Below, in pieces: positions 27,275-35,427 of a DNA stretch of 64,000 nucleotides. The stretch covers positions 5,352,501 to 5,416,500 of the forward strand of contig NC_008027.1 in the NCBI RefSeq assembly GCF_000026105.1, read 5' to 3'. The stretch comes from Pseudomonas entomophila L48 (lineage in GTDB: Bacteria > Pseudomonadota > Gammaproteobacteria > Pseudomonadales > Pseudomonadaceae). The position numbers were made by a program, and so were the translations under genes. The number at the start of each line of letters is the position of its first letter. Position 1 is the first letter of the stretch. The notes beneath the pieces are model-generated. The model was not told the DNA's origin. It was given only the letters and a program-made list of their open reading frames with translations, and did not search any database.

Positions 27275-28954
27275 ATGAGTAACAAGAACAACGATGAGTT
27301 GCAGCGGCAGGCCTCGGAGAACACCCTGGGGCTGAACCCGGTCATCGGCATTCGCCGTAAGGATCTGCTGACCTCGGCGCGCACAGTATTGCGCCAGGCA
27401 TTGCGTCAACCGCTGCACAGCGCCAAGCACGTGGCGCATTTCGGCCTTGAACTGAAGAACGTGCTGCTGGGCAAATCGAGCCTCCAGCCTGAAAGCGATG
27501 ACCGTCGCTTCAGCGACCCGGCCTGGAGCAACAACCCGCTGTACCGCCGCTACCTGCAGACTTACCTGGCCTGGCGCAAGGAGCTGCACGACTGGATCGG
27601 CGAAAGCGACCTGTCGCCCCAGGACATCAGCCGCGGCCAGTTCGTCATCAACCTGATGACCGAAGCCATGGCGCCCACCAACACCCTCTCCAACCCCGCC
27701 GCGGTCAAGCGCTTCTTCGAGACCGGCGGCAAGAGCCTGCTCGACGGCCTCTCCCACCTGGCCAAGGACCTGGTCAACAACGGCGGCATGCCCAGCCAGG
27801 TGAACATGGAAGCCTTCGAGGTGGGCAAGAACCTGGCCACCAGCGAAGGCGCTGTGGTGTACCGCAACGACGTGCTGGAGCTTATCCAGTACAGCCCGAT
27901 CACCGAACAGGTGCACGCCCGCCCCCTGCTGGTGGTGCCGCCGCAGATCAACAAGTTCTACGTCTTCGACCTGAGCCCGGAAAAGAGCCTGGCGCGCTTC
28001 TGCCTGCGCTCCCAGCAACAGACCTTCATCGTCAGCTGGCGCAACCCGACCAAGGCACAGCGCGAGTGGGGCCTGTCGACCTACATCGATGCGCTGAAAG
28101 AGGCGGTCGACGCGGTGCTGGCGATCACCGGCAGCAAGGACCTGAACATGCTCGGCGCCTGCTCGGGCGGCATCACCTGCACCGCACTGGTGGGCCATTA
28201 CGCGGCGCTCGGTGAGAAGAAGGTCAACGCCCTCACGCTGCTGGTCAGCGTGCTCGACACCACGGTCGACACCCAGGTGGCGCTGTTCGTCGACGAGCAG
28301 ACACTGGAAGCAGCCAAGCGCCACTCCTACCAGGCCGGCGTGCTCGAAGGCAGCGACATGGCCAAGGTGTTCGCCTGGATGCGCCCCAACGACCTGATCT
28401 GGAACTACTGGGTCAACAACTACCTGCTGGGCAACGAGCCGCCGGTGTTCGACATCCTGTTCTGGAACAACGACACCACGCGCCTGCCGGCCGCCTTCCA
28501 CGGCGACCTGATCGAGATGTTCAAGAACAACCCGCTGATCCGCTCCAACGCCCTGGAAGTGTGCGGCACCGCCATCGACCTGAAGCAGGTCGACTGCGAC
28601 ATCTACAGTGTCGCCGGCACCGCCGACCACATCACTCCGTGGCAATCATGCTACCGCTCGGCGCACCTGTTCGGCGGCAAGATCGAGTTCGTGCTGTCGA
28701 ACAGCGGGCACATCCAGAGCATCCTCAACCCACCGGGTAACCCCAAGGCGCGCTTCATGACCGGCGAAGACCGCCCGGACGATCCGGTGGCCTGGCAGGA
28801 AAACGCGGTCAAGCACGCCGACTCCTGGTGGCTGCACTGGCAGACCTGGCTGGGCGAACGCGCGGGCGAACTGAAGAAAGCACCGACGCGCCTGGGCAAC
28901 CGCACCTACGCGGCCGGCGAGGCATCGCCGGGCACCTACGTCCACGAACGCTGA
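27275..28954 (+). CDS. phaC1: class II poly(3-hydroxyalkanoate) synthase PhaC1
   Basis: Polymerises (R)-3-hydroxyacyl-CoA of medium chain length into PHA at the granule surface. The 559-residue protein has the alpha/beta-hydrolase fold with the lipase-like box GACSGG. The catalytic triad is C296, D451 (TADHITPW) and H479 (NSGHIQS), as in studied class II synthases. First gene of phaC1-phaZ-phaC2-phaD. Codons 3-6 include AACAAGAA (27281-27288), a Crc/Hfq-type motif. A strong hairpin follows the stop codon. A paralogue, phaC2, lies two genes downstream. Confidence 0.97.
   Translation: MSNKNNDELQRQASENTLGLNPVIGIRRKDLLTSARTVLRQALRQPLHSAKHVAHFGLELKNVLLGKSSLQPESDDRRFSDPAWSNNPLYRRYLQTYLAWRKELHDWIGESDLSPQDISRGQFVINLMTEAMAPTNTLSNPAAVKRFFETGGKSLLDGLSHLAKDLVNNGGMPSQVNMEAFEVGKNLATSEGAVVYRNDVLELIQYSPITEQVHARPLLVVPPQINKFYVFDLSPEKSLARFCLRSQQQTFIVSWRNPTKAQREWGLSTYIDALKEAVDAVLAITGSKDLNMLGACSGGITCTALVGHYAALGEKKVNALTLLVSVLDTTVDTQVALFVDEQTLEAAKRHSYQAGVLEGSDMAKVFAWMRPNDLIWNYWVNNYLLGNEPPVFDILFWNNDTTRLPAAFHGDLIEMFKNNPLIRSNALEVCGTAIDLKQVDCDIYSVAGTADHITPWQSCYRSAHLFGGKIEFVLSNSGHIQSILNPPGNPKARFMTGEDRPDDPVAWQENAVKHADSWWLHWQTWLGERAGELKKAPTRLGNRTYAAGEASPGTYVHER
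27281..27288 (+). promoter_or_regulatory. Crc/Hfq-type CA motif in the start region of phaC1
   Basis: AACAAGAA matches AANAANAA, the catabolite-repression target motif bound by Hfq with Crc in Pseudomonas. It lies at codons 3-5, within reach of the initiating ribosome. Crc is known to lower PhaC1 translation in P. putida. Confidence 0.65.
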
Positions 28955-28961
28955 GTGAAAC

Positions 28962-28993
28962 CGCGGTGGTGCGCCCCGCGGCGCATCACCGCG
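28962..28993 (+). other. strong intercistronic hairpin phaC1-phaZ
   Basis: 14-bp stem (28962-28975 with 28980-28993, one G-T wobble) and a 4-base loop, eight bases after the phaC1 stop. No T-run follows, so it looks like an mRNA stabiliser or processing site rather than a terminator. Confidence 0.75.
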
Positions 28994-29018
28994 CTACGTC
29001 CACCACAGAGTCACGCGT

Positions 29019-29870
29019 ATGCCGCCACCCTACATCTTCAGGACCGTCGAACTGGATGATCAATCCATCCGCACCGCGGTCCGTCCGGGCAAGCCGCACC
29101 TGACACCCTTGCTGATCTTCAACGGCATCGGTGCCAACCTCGAACTGGTGTTCCCGTTCATCGAGGCCCTGGACCCGGACCTGGAGGTGATCGCCTTCGA
29201 CGTGCCCGGTGTCGGCGGCTCGTCCACGCCGCGCCACCCCTACCGCTTCCCGGGGTTGGCCAAGCTGACGGCGCGCATGCTCGACTACCTGGACTACGGC
29301 CAGGTCAACGCGATCGGCGTGTCCTGGGGCGGCGCCCTGGCCCAGCAGTTCGCCCACGACTATCCGGAGCGCTGTAAGAAGCTGGTGCTCGCCGCCACCG
29401 CCGCCGGCGCGGTGATGGTGCCGGGCAAGCCCAAGGTGCTGTGGATGATGGCCAGCCCACGGCGCTATATACAGCCCTCCCACGTGATCCGCATCGCCCC
29501 GACCATCTATGGCGGTGGCTTTCGCCGCGACCCCGACCTGGCCCTGCACCACGCGTCGAAGGTGCGCTCCGGCGGCAAGCTGGGCTACTACTGGCAGCTG
29601 TTCGCCGGGCTTGGCTGGACCAGCATCCACTGGCTGCACAAGATCCACCAGCCCACCCTGGTGCTGGCCGGCGACGATGACCCGTTGATCCCGCTGATCA
29701 ACATGCGCCTGCTGGCCTGGCGAATTCCCAATGCGCAGCTACACATAATCGACGATGGCCATCTGTTCCTGATCACCCGGGCCGAGGCCGTCGCCCCGAT
29801 CATCATGAAATTCCTCCAGCAAGAGCGCCAGCGCGCGGTCATGCACCCCCGGCCCGCCTCCGGCGGCTGA
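29019..29870 (+). CDS. phaZ: intracellular medium-chain-length PHA depolymerase PhaZ
   Basis: Serine hydrolase of 283 residues that releases hydroxyalkanoic acids from intracellular granules. The alpha/beta-hydrolase nucleophile is S102 in GVSWGG. The likely acid and base are in LAGDDDPLIP and DDGHLFLI. An oxyanion-type segment IFNGIGANLE precedes. Placed between the two synthase genes, so synthesis and turnover are co-expressed. The ribosome site before the ATG at 29019 is weak. Confidence 0.96.
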   Translation: MPPPYIFRTVELDDQSIRTAVRPGKPHLTPLLIFNGIGANLELVFPFIEALDPDLEVIAFDVPGVGGSSTPRHPYRFPGLAKLTARMLDYLDYGQVNAIGVSWGGALAQQFAHDYPERCKKLVLAATAAGAVMVPGKPKVLWMMASPRRYIQPSHVIRIAPTIYGGGFRRDPDLALHHASKVRSGGKLGYYWQLFAGLGWTSIHWLHKIHQPTLVLAGDDDPLIPLINMRLLAWRIPNAQLHIIDDGHLFLITRAEAVAPIIMKFLQQERQRAVMHPRPASGG

Positions 29871-29875
29871 CGCCG

Positions 29876-29902
29876 GGCCGGCGCATGGAGTACGCGCCGG
29901 CC
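29876..29902 (+). other. intercistronic hairpin phaZ-phaC2
   Basis: Perfect 9-bp stem GGCCGGCGC / GCGCCGGCC with a 9-base loop, directly after the phaZ stop and without a T-run. Second such hairpin in the pha operon. Confidence 0.75.
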
Positions 29903-29951
29903 TGCCCTTGCTGTGTTCCAGCGCTTGCTGGCCTGACGATGGAGTGTTGGC

Positions 29952-31634
29952 ATGAAAGACAAACCGGCAACAGGGACGACACCGGCCCCCGCCACCAGCA
30001 TGAACCTGCAGAACGCAATCAACGGCCTGCGCGGTCGCGACCTGCTGTCGACCCTGCGCCACGTCGGCCGCCACGGCCTGCGCCACCCGTTGTACACCGC
30101 CCGCCACCTGCTGGAACTGGGCGGCACCCTGGGCCGGGTGATCCTCGGCGACACGCCGCTCCAGCCCCATGCCCGCGACAACCGTTTCAGCGACCCGACC
30201 TGGAGCGAGAACCCGTTCTACCGCCGAGGGCTGCAAGCCTACCTCGCCTGGCAGAAGCAAACTCGCCGCTGGATCGAGGAAAGCACCCTGAGTGACGACG
30301 ATCGTGCCCGTGCGCAGTTCCTGTTCACCCTGGTCAGCGACGCCATGGCCCCCAGCAATTCACTGCTCAACCCGCTGGCGGTCAAGGAGCTGTTCAACAC
30401 GGGCGGCCAGAGCCTGCTACGCGGCGCCAGCCATCTGCTGGACGACCTGCGCCACAACGACGGCCTCCCGCGCCAGGTCGACGAACGCGCCTTCGAGGTG
30501 GGTGGCAACCTCGCCGCCACCGCGGGCGCGGTGGTGTTTCGCAACGAGCTGCTGGAGCTGATCCAGTACAAACCCATGAGCGAACAACAGTACGCCCGCC
30601 CGTTGCTGGTGGTACCACCGCAAATCAACAAGTTCTATATCTTCGACCTGAGCCCGACCAACAGCTTCGTCCAGTACATGCTCAAGAACGGCCTGCAGGT
30701 GTTCATGGTCAGCTGGCGCAACCCCGACCCGCGCCACCGCGAATGGGGCCTGTCGAGCTACGTGCAGGCACTGGAGGAAGCGCTGAATGCCTGCCGCAGC
30801 ATCAGCGGCAGCCGCGACCTCAACCTCATGGGTGCCTGCGCCGGGGGGCTGACCATGGCCGCCCTGCAGGGCCACTTGCAGGCCAAGAAGCAGCTGCGCA
30901 AGGTGCGCAGTGCCACCTACCTGGTCAGCATGCTCGACAGCCAGTTCGACAGCCCCGCCAGCCTGTTCGCCGACGAGCAGACCATCGAGGCGTCCAAGCG
31001 TCGCTCCTACCAGCGCGGCGTGCTTGACGGCGGCGAGGTGGCGCGGATCTTCGCCTGGATGCGCCCCAACGACCTGATCTGGAATTACTGGGTCAACAAC
31101 TACCTGATGGGCAAGAAGCCACCGGCGTTCGACATTCTCTACTGGAACGCCGACAGCACCCGCCTGCCCGCCGCTTACCACGGCGAGCTGCTGGACTTCT
31201 TCAAGCTCAACCCACTGACCTTCCCCGAGGGGCTCGAAGTGTGCGGCACCCCCATCGACCTCAAGCAGGTCGACCTCGACAGTTTCACCGTGGCCGGCAG
31301 CAACGACCACATCACCCCCTGGGACGCGGTGTACCGCTCGGCCCTGCTACTCGGTGGCGACCGGCGCTTCCTGCTGGCCAACAGCGGGCATATCCAGAGC
31401 ATCATCAACCCGCCCGGCAACCCCAAGGCCTACTACCTCGAGAACCCCAAGCTGTCCAGCGACCCGCGCGCCTGGTTCCACGATGCCCAACGTCGCGACG
31501 GCAGCTGGTGGCCGCTCTGGCAGGAGTGGATCACCCAGCGCTCGGGCACGCTCAAGCCGCAGCGCACGGAACTTGGCAACGCCACCTATCCATCGCTGGG
31601 CCCTGCGCCGGGCAACTATGTGATGGCCCGCTGA
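29952..31634 (+). CDS. phaC2: class II poly(3-hydroxyalkanoate) synthase PhaC2
   Basis: Second medium-chain-length PHA synthase, 560 residues, clearly a paralogue of PhaC1 across its full length. The nucleophile box is GACAGG with C296; D452 (SNDHITPW) and H480 (NSGHIQS) complete the triad. The N-terminal 20 residues differ from PhaC1 (MKDKPATGTTPAPATS...). It lacks the CA motif seen at the phaC1 start. Only four bases separate its stop from phaD. Confidence 0.96.
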   Translation: MKDKPATGTTPAPATSMNLQNAINGLRGRDLLSTLRHVGRHGLRHPLYTARHLLELGGTLGRVILGDTPLQPHARDNRFSDPTWSENPFYRRGLQAYLAWQKQTRRWIEESTLSDDDRARAQFLFTLVSDAMAPSNSLLNPLAVKELFNTGGQSLLRGASHLLDDLRHNDGLPRQVDERAFEVGGNLAATAGAVVFRNELLELIQYKPMSEQQYARPLLVVPPQINKFYIFDLSPTNSFVQYMLKNGLQVFMVSWRNPDPRHREWGLSSYVQALEEALNACRSISGSRDLNLMGACAGGLTMAALQGHLQAKKQLRKVRSATYLVSMLDSQFDSPASLFADEQTIEASKRRSYQRGVLDGGEVARIFAWMRPNDLIWNYWVNNYLMGKKPPAFDILYWNADSTRLPAAYHGELLDFFKLNPLTFPEGLEVCGTPIDLKQVDLDSFTVAGSNDHITPWDAVYRSALLLGGDRRFLLANSGHIQSIINPPGNPKAYYLENPKLSSDPRAWFHDAQRRDGSWWPLWQEWITQRSGTLKPQRTELGNATYPSLGPAPGNYVMAR

Positions 31635-31638
31635 ACGG

Positions 31639-32253
31639 ATGAAGACCCGCGACCGTATCCTCGAATGCGCCCTGCAGTTGTTCAACCGCCAGGGCGAGCC
31701 AAACGTCTCGACCCTGGAGATCGCCAACGAACTGGGCATCAGCCCGGGCAACCTGTACTACCACTTCCACGGCAAGGAGCCGCTGGTGATCGGCTTGTTC
31801 GAGCGCTTCGAGGAAGAGCTGATGACCTTGCTCGACCCGCCGCTGGACGTACAGCTGGAGGCCGAGGACTACTGGCTGTTCCTGCACCTGATCGTCGAAC
31901 GCATGGCCCAGTACCGGTTCCTGCTCCAGGACTTGTCCAACCTCACCGGCCGCCTGCCCAAGCTGGCGCGGGGCATGCGCAGCCTGATCAACGCCCTCAA
32001 GCGCACCCTGGCCGCGCTGCTGGCCAGCCTCAAGGCTCAGGGCCAGGTGACTAGCGAGACCCAGGCATTGGGGCAACTGGTGGAGCAGATCACCCTGACC
32101 CTGATCTGCTCGCTGGACTACCAGCGAGTGATCGGTCGCGAGGGCGATGTGGGGGTGGTGGTGTACCAGGTGATGATGCTGGTGGCACCGCATCTGCAGG
32201 CACCGGCGCGCCGGGCGGCGGAACAGTTGGCGATGAGGTACCTGGAGGGTTGA
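31639..32253 (+). CDS. phaD: TetR-family regulator PhaD of the PHA locus
   Basis: Transcription factor of 204 residues. The N-terminal helix-turn-helix is typical of TetR proteins (RDRILECALQLFNRQG, VSTLEIANELGISPGNLYYHF). The C-terminal helical ligand domain presumably senses a fatty-acid-derived metabolite. In P. putida PhaD is reported to activate both the phaC1 and phaI promoters. It is translated four bases after phaC2 with its ribosome site inside the phaC2 end. A shared 18-base motif upstream of phaC1 and phaI is a candidate binding site. Confidence 0.95.
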   Translation: MKTRDRILECALQLFNRQGEPNVSTLEIANELGISPGNLYYHFHGKEPLVIGLFERFEEELMTLLDPPLDVQLEAEDYWLFLHLIVERMAQYRFLLQDLSNLTGRLPKLARGMRSLINALKRTLAALLASLKAQGQVTSETQALGQLVEQITLTLICSLDYQRVIGREGDVGVVVYQVMMLVAPHLQAPARRAAEQLAMRYLEG

Positions 32254-32255
32254 AA

Positions 32256-32325
32256 TGATCGCGGGGCAAGCCCGCTCCCACGTGCCCTGTGCGAGCTGCG
32301 TGGAAGCGGGCCTGCCCCGCGATCA
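32256..32325. repeat. inverted repeat between convergent phaD and phaF
   Basis: Arms TGATCGCGGGGCAAGCCCGC / GCGGGCCTGCCCCGCGATCA, with a spacer near 26 bases. A REP-like unit of a third type (ends in GCTCCCACG). It begins three bases after the phaD stop and may help separate the two convergent transcripts. Confidence 0.85.
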
Positions 32326-32339
32326 AGGGCGACGCGGTG

Positions 32340-33044
32340 TCAGGCCTGGGCGGCCGCGTTCACCGGTGCCGACGGGGTGCTGCTGGCCGGGGCTGCGCTG
32401 GGTGCCGGGGCCGCCGTTGCTGCTGGCGCAGCGGCCGCAGGCTTAGCGGCTGCAGGCTTGGCCGGAGCGGCTTTCTTCACCGCAGGCTTCTTGGCCGCAG
32501 CCGGCTTGGCTGCCGGTTTTGCCGCAGGCTTGGCTGCAGCGGTTTTAGCCGCAGGCTTGGCAGCTGGCTTCGCCGCGGCGGCCTTGGCCAGCGGTTTGGC
32601 CGCGGTCTTGCTCGCGCCCGCCTTGGAGATCGGGGTGACCGAGGCACCGGTCAGTTTCTCGATCTGCTTGGTCAGGGTGTCGACCTGCTGGTGCAGGGCC
32701 TTGATCTCATTGCGGCTGGGTACGCCCAGGCGCGAGATGGCGCTGTTCAGACGCTTGTCGAAGGCTTCCTCGAGCTCGCTCCACTTGCCCAACGCGCGGT
32801 CTTTCACGCCCGAGACCCGGGAATTGGTCGACGACTTGGCGCTTTCAGCCACATCTTCTGCGGTTTTCTTCGCCTGCTTTTCAGCTTTCTCGCCATCCTT
32901 CACCAGCGTGTCGAACAGCTTCGGACCGTCCTGGTCGATCTTCGAGTAGATACCCAGGCCAGCCAGCCAGATCTTGCGGGAGTACTTCTCGATTCCGCCG
33001 ACCCAGGAGCTACCTTCTTTCTCGGTGTTCTTCTTGCCAGCCAT
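32340..33044 (-). CDS. phaF: PHA granule-associated phasin PhaF with histone-like C-terminal tail
   Basis: Major granule protein, 234 residues. Residues 1 to about 130 are a phasin domain with KIWLAGLGIYSKIDQDG, closely related to PhaI. A predicted coiled-coil (NEIKALHQQVDTLTKQIEKL) follows. The last 80 residues are Lys/Ala/Pro repeats of the AAKPAAKP kind, like histone H1, known in P. putida to bind DNA and help distribute granules at division. The start MAGKKNTEKEG has AAGGAGAGCAGG before it; a longer upstream frame is not credible. Ten bases downstream of phaI, same transcript. Confidence 0.95.
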   Translation of the reverse strand: MAGKKNTEKEGSSWVGGIEKYSRKIWLAGLGIYSKIDQDGPKLFDTLVKDGEKAEKQAKKTAEDVAESAKSSTNSRVSGVKDRALGKWSELEEAFDKRLNSAISRLGVPSRNEIKALHQQVDTLTKQIEKLTGASVTPISKAGASKTAAKPLAKAAAAKPAAKPAAKTAAAKPAAKPAAKPAAAKKPAVKKAAPAKPAAAKPAAAAPAATAAPAPSAAPASSTPSAPVNAAAQA

Positions 33045-33054
33045 CCTGCTCTCC

Positions 33055-33474
33055 TTATGGTTTGTGCGCGACGCGCTCGAGCAGCTCGTGCAGCTGTTCA
33101 AGCTTGATGGACAACGCCTCAACGTCATGTTTAGACGGAATGCCGAGGCGATTCAAGGCGCGACCGACGCGGGCGTCGAAGGCTTTCTCGATTTTGTCCA
33201 GTTGGACCTCGACTTTGCCGCGCACGCGGGTCACTTCACGGGTGGCTTCGTCGAGCTGGCCGTTGGCGGCATCGAGCTCCTTGTCGATGCGTTTCTTGCC
33301 GCGCTTCTCGACGCCTTCGCCGGCCTTGACCAGCTCCTTGAAGTAGTCGGTGCTTTCCTGGCCGACGCGGGCGTAGGCGCCCAGGCCCGCCAGCCAGATC
33401 TTGCGCGCGTAGCCGCGCACTTCGCCCAGGGTGCCCTGGTCGTCGTCTTTGTGCTTGAGACTCACTTTGGCCAT
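33055..33474 (-). CDS. phaI: PHA granule-associated phasin PhaI
   Basis: Small phasin, 139 residues, coating PHA granules. Its region GYARKIWLAGLGAYARVGQ is homologous to the phasin domain of PhaF; the DNA-binding tail is absent. The C-terminal half has heptad-like coiled-coil pattern (VEALSIKLEQLHELLERV). ATG at 33474 follows GAGGTGAAGAGC. First gene of the phaI-phaF unit, whose upstream region carries the motif shared with phaC1. Confidence 0.95.
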   Translation of the reverse strand: MAKVSLKHKDDDQGTLGEVRGYARKIWLAGLGAYARVGQESTDYFKELVKAGEGVEKRGKKRIDKELDAANGQLDEATREVTRVRGKVEVQLDKIEKAFDARVGRALNRLGIPSKHDVEALSIKLEQLHELLERVAHKP

Positions 33475-33552
33475 GCTCTTCACCTCATGCTCATGATGGG
33501 AGGGAGAAACTGCCCATGGATTGCGGGCTTGAGCATAAGGTAGGGGGAGAAA

Positions 33553-33570
33553 TTAGAATCCTCACCCTAA
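33553..33570. promoter_or_regulatory. candidate PhaD operator upstream of phaI
   Basis: On the minus strand TTAGGGTGAGGATTCTAA, same TTAG-N10-CTAAT layout as at 26956-26973 upstream of phaC1. It lies about 80 bases before the phaI start, a sensible place for an activator site, and directly abuts a family A repeat. Confidence 0.5.
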
Positions 33571-33628
33571 GGTTCGCCAGCAAGCTGGCTCCTACGGGCC
33601 AAGGTAGGAGCCGGCTTGCCGGCGAACC
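33571..33628. repeat. REP-like inverted pair, family A
   Basis: GGTTCGCCAGCAAGCTGGCT and the facing GCCGGCTTGCCGGCGAACC, spacer about 15 bases. It separates the phaI promoter region from the end of the small PHA-system gene on the same strand. Confidence 0.88.
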
Positions 33629-33632
33629 GAGG

Positions 33633-33908
33633 TCAGGCCAGGGCCTTGTCCAGCGCCCGCTCGATCTCGCCCTTGATGGTGCCGCTCATCATCGACAGCA
33701 TCATGCCCAGCTTCAGCTCGACGCGGATGCTGTCGTCGAAGATCTGCACGCTGCCATTGGCGCCGCTGCGCGACACATCGACACGGTCACCGTTCCAGCT
33801 GGCCTTGAGGTCGTACTCCTGGGCCAGCCGGTCCACCAGCGCCTGCGCCTTGGCGCGGACGGCTTCGCGGCCGAGGGAGTGTTTGCGTTCGACGCTGATC
33901 TGGGTCAT
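33633..33908 (-). CDS. putative polyhydroxyalkanoic acid system family protein
   Basis: Small 91-residue cytoplasmic protein of the family annotated as putative polyhydroxyalkanoic acid system protein. The start MTQISVERKHSLGREAV fits the family; the upstream in-frame extension does not. It contains ALVDRLAQEYDLKASWNGDRVDVSRSG and a C-terminal IKGEIERALDKALA. It sits just upstream of phaI on the same strand but separated by a REP pair, suggesting its own transcript. Its function has not been shown, so a PHA role rests on neighbourhood. Confidence 0.8.
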   Translation of the reverse strand: MTQISVERKHSLGREAVRAKAQALVDRLAQEYDLKASWNGDRVDVSRSGANGSVQIFDDSIRVELKLGMMLSMMSGTIKGEIERALDKALA

Positions 33909-34033
33909 GCGGGTGTTCCTGGATATGAAGACAATGGCGCCATTATGCCCCCGCCCGCCCGACGGCACACCCCGTCAAGACAAATGCGCCCGATCCCCCT
34001 AGAATGGCCGTAATTTTTTTCTGGTGAAGCGAA

Positions 34034-34804
34034 ATGACCGACCCGCGCAAAGGCGACCACGCCGAACCCACCACACACTTCGGCTACCAGGACGTGCCCG
34101 AGAGCCAGAAGGCGAAGAAAGTCGCCGAAGTGTTCCACTCGGTGGCCGCCAAGTACGACCTGATGAACGACGTGCTCTCCGGCGGCATGCACCGGCTGTG
34201 GAAGCGCTTCACCATCGAGCTGTCCGGTGTACGCAGCGGCAACCGGGTGCTGGACATCGCCGGCGGCACCGGTGACCTGGCCGCCAAGTTCTCGCGCCTG
34301 GTCGGCCCGACCGGCCAGGTGGTGCTCGCCGACATCAACGAGTCGATGCTCAAGGTCGGCCGTGACCGCCTGCTCGACCGTGGCGTGGCCGGCAACATCG
34401 AGTTCGTCCAGGCCGACGCCGAGAAGCTGCCGTTCCCGGACAACCACTTCGACTGCGTGACCATCGCCTTCGGCCTGCGCAACGTGACGCACAAGGATGA
34501 AGCCATCCGCTCCATGCTGCGCGTGCTCAAGCCGGGCGGCCGCCTGCTGGTGCTGGAATTCTCCAAGCCCACCAACAAGCTGATGTCCAAGGCCTACGAC
34601 GCCTACTCGTTCGCCTTCATGCCACTGGCCGGCAAGCTGATCACCAACGACTCGGAAAGCTACCGTTATCTCGCCGAGTCGATCCGCATGCACCCCGACC
34701 AGGAAACCCTCAAGGCGATGATGGTCGAGGCCGGTTTCGACCGCGTCACCTACCACAACATGACCAGCGGCATCGTCGCCGTGCACCGGGGAATCAAGCC
34801 CTGA
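34034..34804 (+). CDS. ubiE: ubiquinone/menaquinone C-methyltransferase UbiE
   Basis: S-adenosylmethionine-dependent methyltransferase (256 residues) that adds the C2 methyl group in ubiquinone synthesis. It shows the SAM motif [12 protein letters not shown] and the UbiE signatures [18 protein letters not shown] and [17 protein letters not shown]. First gene of ubiE-ubiJ-ubiB; its stop overlaps the ubiJ ATG by one base (TGATG). Confidence 0.97.
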   Translation: MTDPRKGDHAEPTTHFGYQDVPESQKAKKVAEVFHSVAAKYDLMNDVLSGGMHRLWKRFTIELSGVRSGNRVLDIAGGTGDLAAKFSRLVGPTGQVVLADINESMLKVGRDRLLDRGVAGNIEFVQADAEKLPFPDNHFDCVTIAFGLRNVTHKDEAIRSMLRVLKPGGRLLVLEFSKPTNKLMSKAYDAYSFAFMPLAGKLITNDSESYRYLAESIRMHPDQETLKAMMVEAGFDRVTYHNMTSGIVAVHRGIKP

Positions 34805-35427
34805 TGCTGCTGGCCGGCCTGCTCGCCAGCGTCGAGCACGGGCTCAACCGCGTCCTGCGCCTGGACAGCACCGCGCTGCCGCGGCTGGCCATGCTCGAAG
34901 GCAAGGTGGTCGAGATCGACTGCGTGCAGCCGGCCCTCAAGCTGTTCGTGCTGCCCGATGAACAGGGCCTGATGCTCGCCGCCCACTGGCAGGGCGAGGT
35001 CGACTGCACCTTGCGCGCCCCCGCCGGGCGCCTGGCACAGCTGGCCCTGGCCAAGGACAAGACCGCCGTGCTGCACAGCCCGCAGGTCGCATTGCATGGC
35101 GACAGCGCGGTGATGCTCGACCTGTTCGGCATCCTGCAGGACCTCGACCTGGACTGGGAATACGAGCTGCAACGCTGGCTCGGCCCGGTGCCGACCGCGT
35201 TGATCGCCGGCCACCTGCGCCTGCGCGCGCGCTGGACCAAGCAGGGCCTGGCCCGCTTTGGCCAGAACCTCTCCGAGTACCTGGCCGAAGAGTCCCGCAC
35301 CCTGGTCGGCAAACGCGAAGCCGAAGCGGCCTTCAGCGAGCTCGATGCGCTGAAAGTCGACATCGAACGCCTCGAGGCGCGCCTGCGCCGCCTCGCCCAC
35401 ACTCTTGATACCAGCGATAACGCATGA
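34804..35427 (+). CDS. ubiJ: ubiquinone biosynthesis accessory factor UbiJ (SCP2 domain)
   Basis: 207-residue protein with an N-terminal SCP2 lipid-binding domain and a C-terminal helical coil ([22 protein letters not shown]). It organises the Ubi enzyme complex and binds polyprenyl intermediates; it is not an enzyme. Translation is coupled to ubiE (1-base overlap) and to ubiB (4-base ATGA overlap). Confidence 0.93.
   Translation: MLLAGLLASVEHGLNRVLRLDSTALPRLAMLEGKVVEIDCVQPALKLFVLPDEQGLMLAAHWQGEVDCTLRAPAGRLAQLALAKDKTAVLHSPQVALHGDSAVMLDLFGILQDLDLDWEYELQRWLGPVPTALIAGHLRLRARWTKQGLARFGQNLSEYLAEESRTLVGKREAEAAFSELDALKVDIERLEARLRRLAHTLDTSDNA

Noticed and set aside
27019..27282. 87-codon frame in the phaC1 leader, overlapping the phaC1 start
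   Set aside because: Starts with TTG without a ribosome site; the translation is Arg/Ser-rich and non-family. More likely regulatory leader DNA, although a leader peptide cannot be fully excluded.
33028..33035. AAGAAGAA at codons 4-6 of phaF as a Crc/Hfq site
   Set aside because: It matches AANAANAA only through common Lys codons AAG AAG and lacks the C-rich character of the other sites; not strong enough to list.
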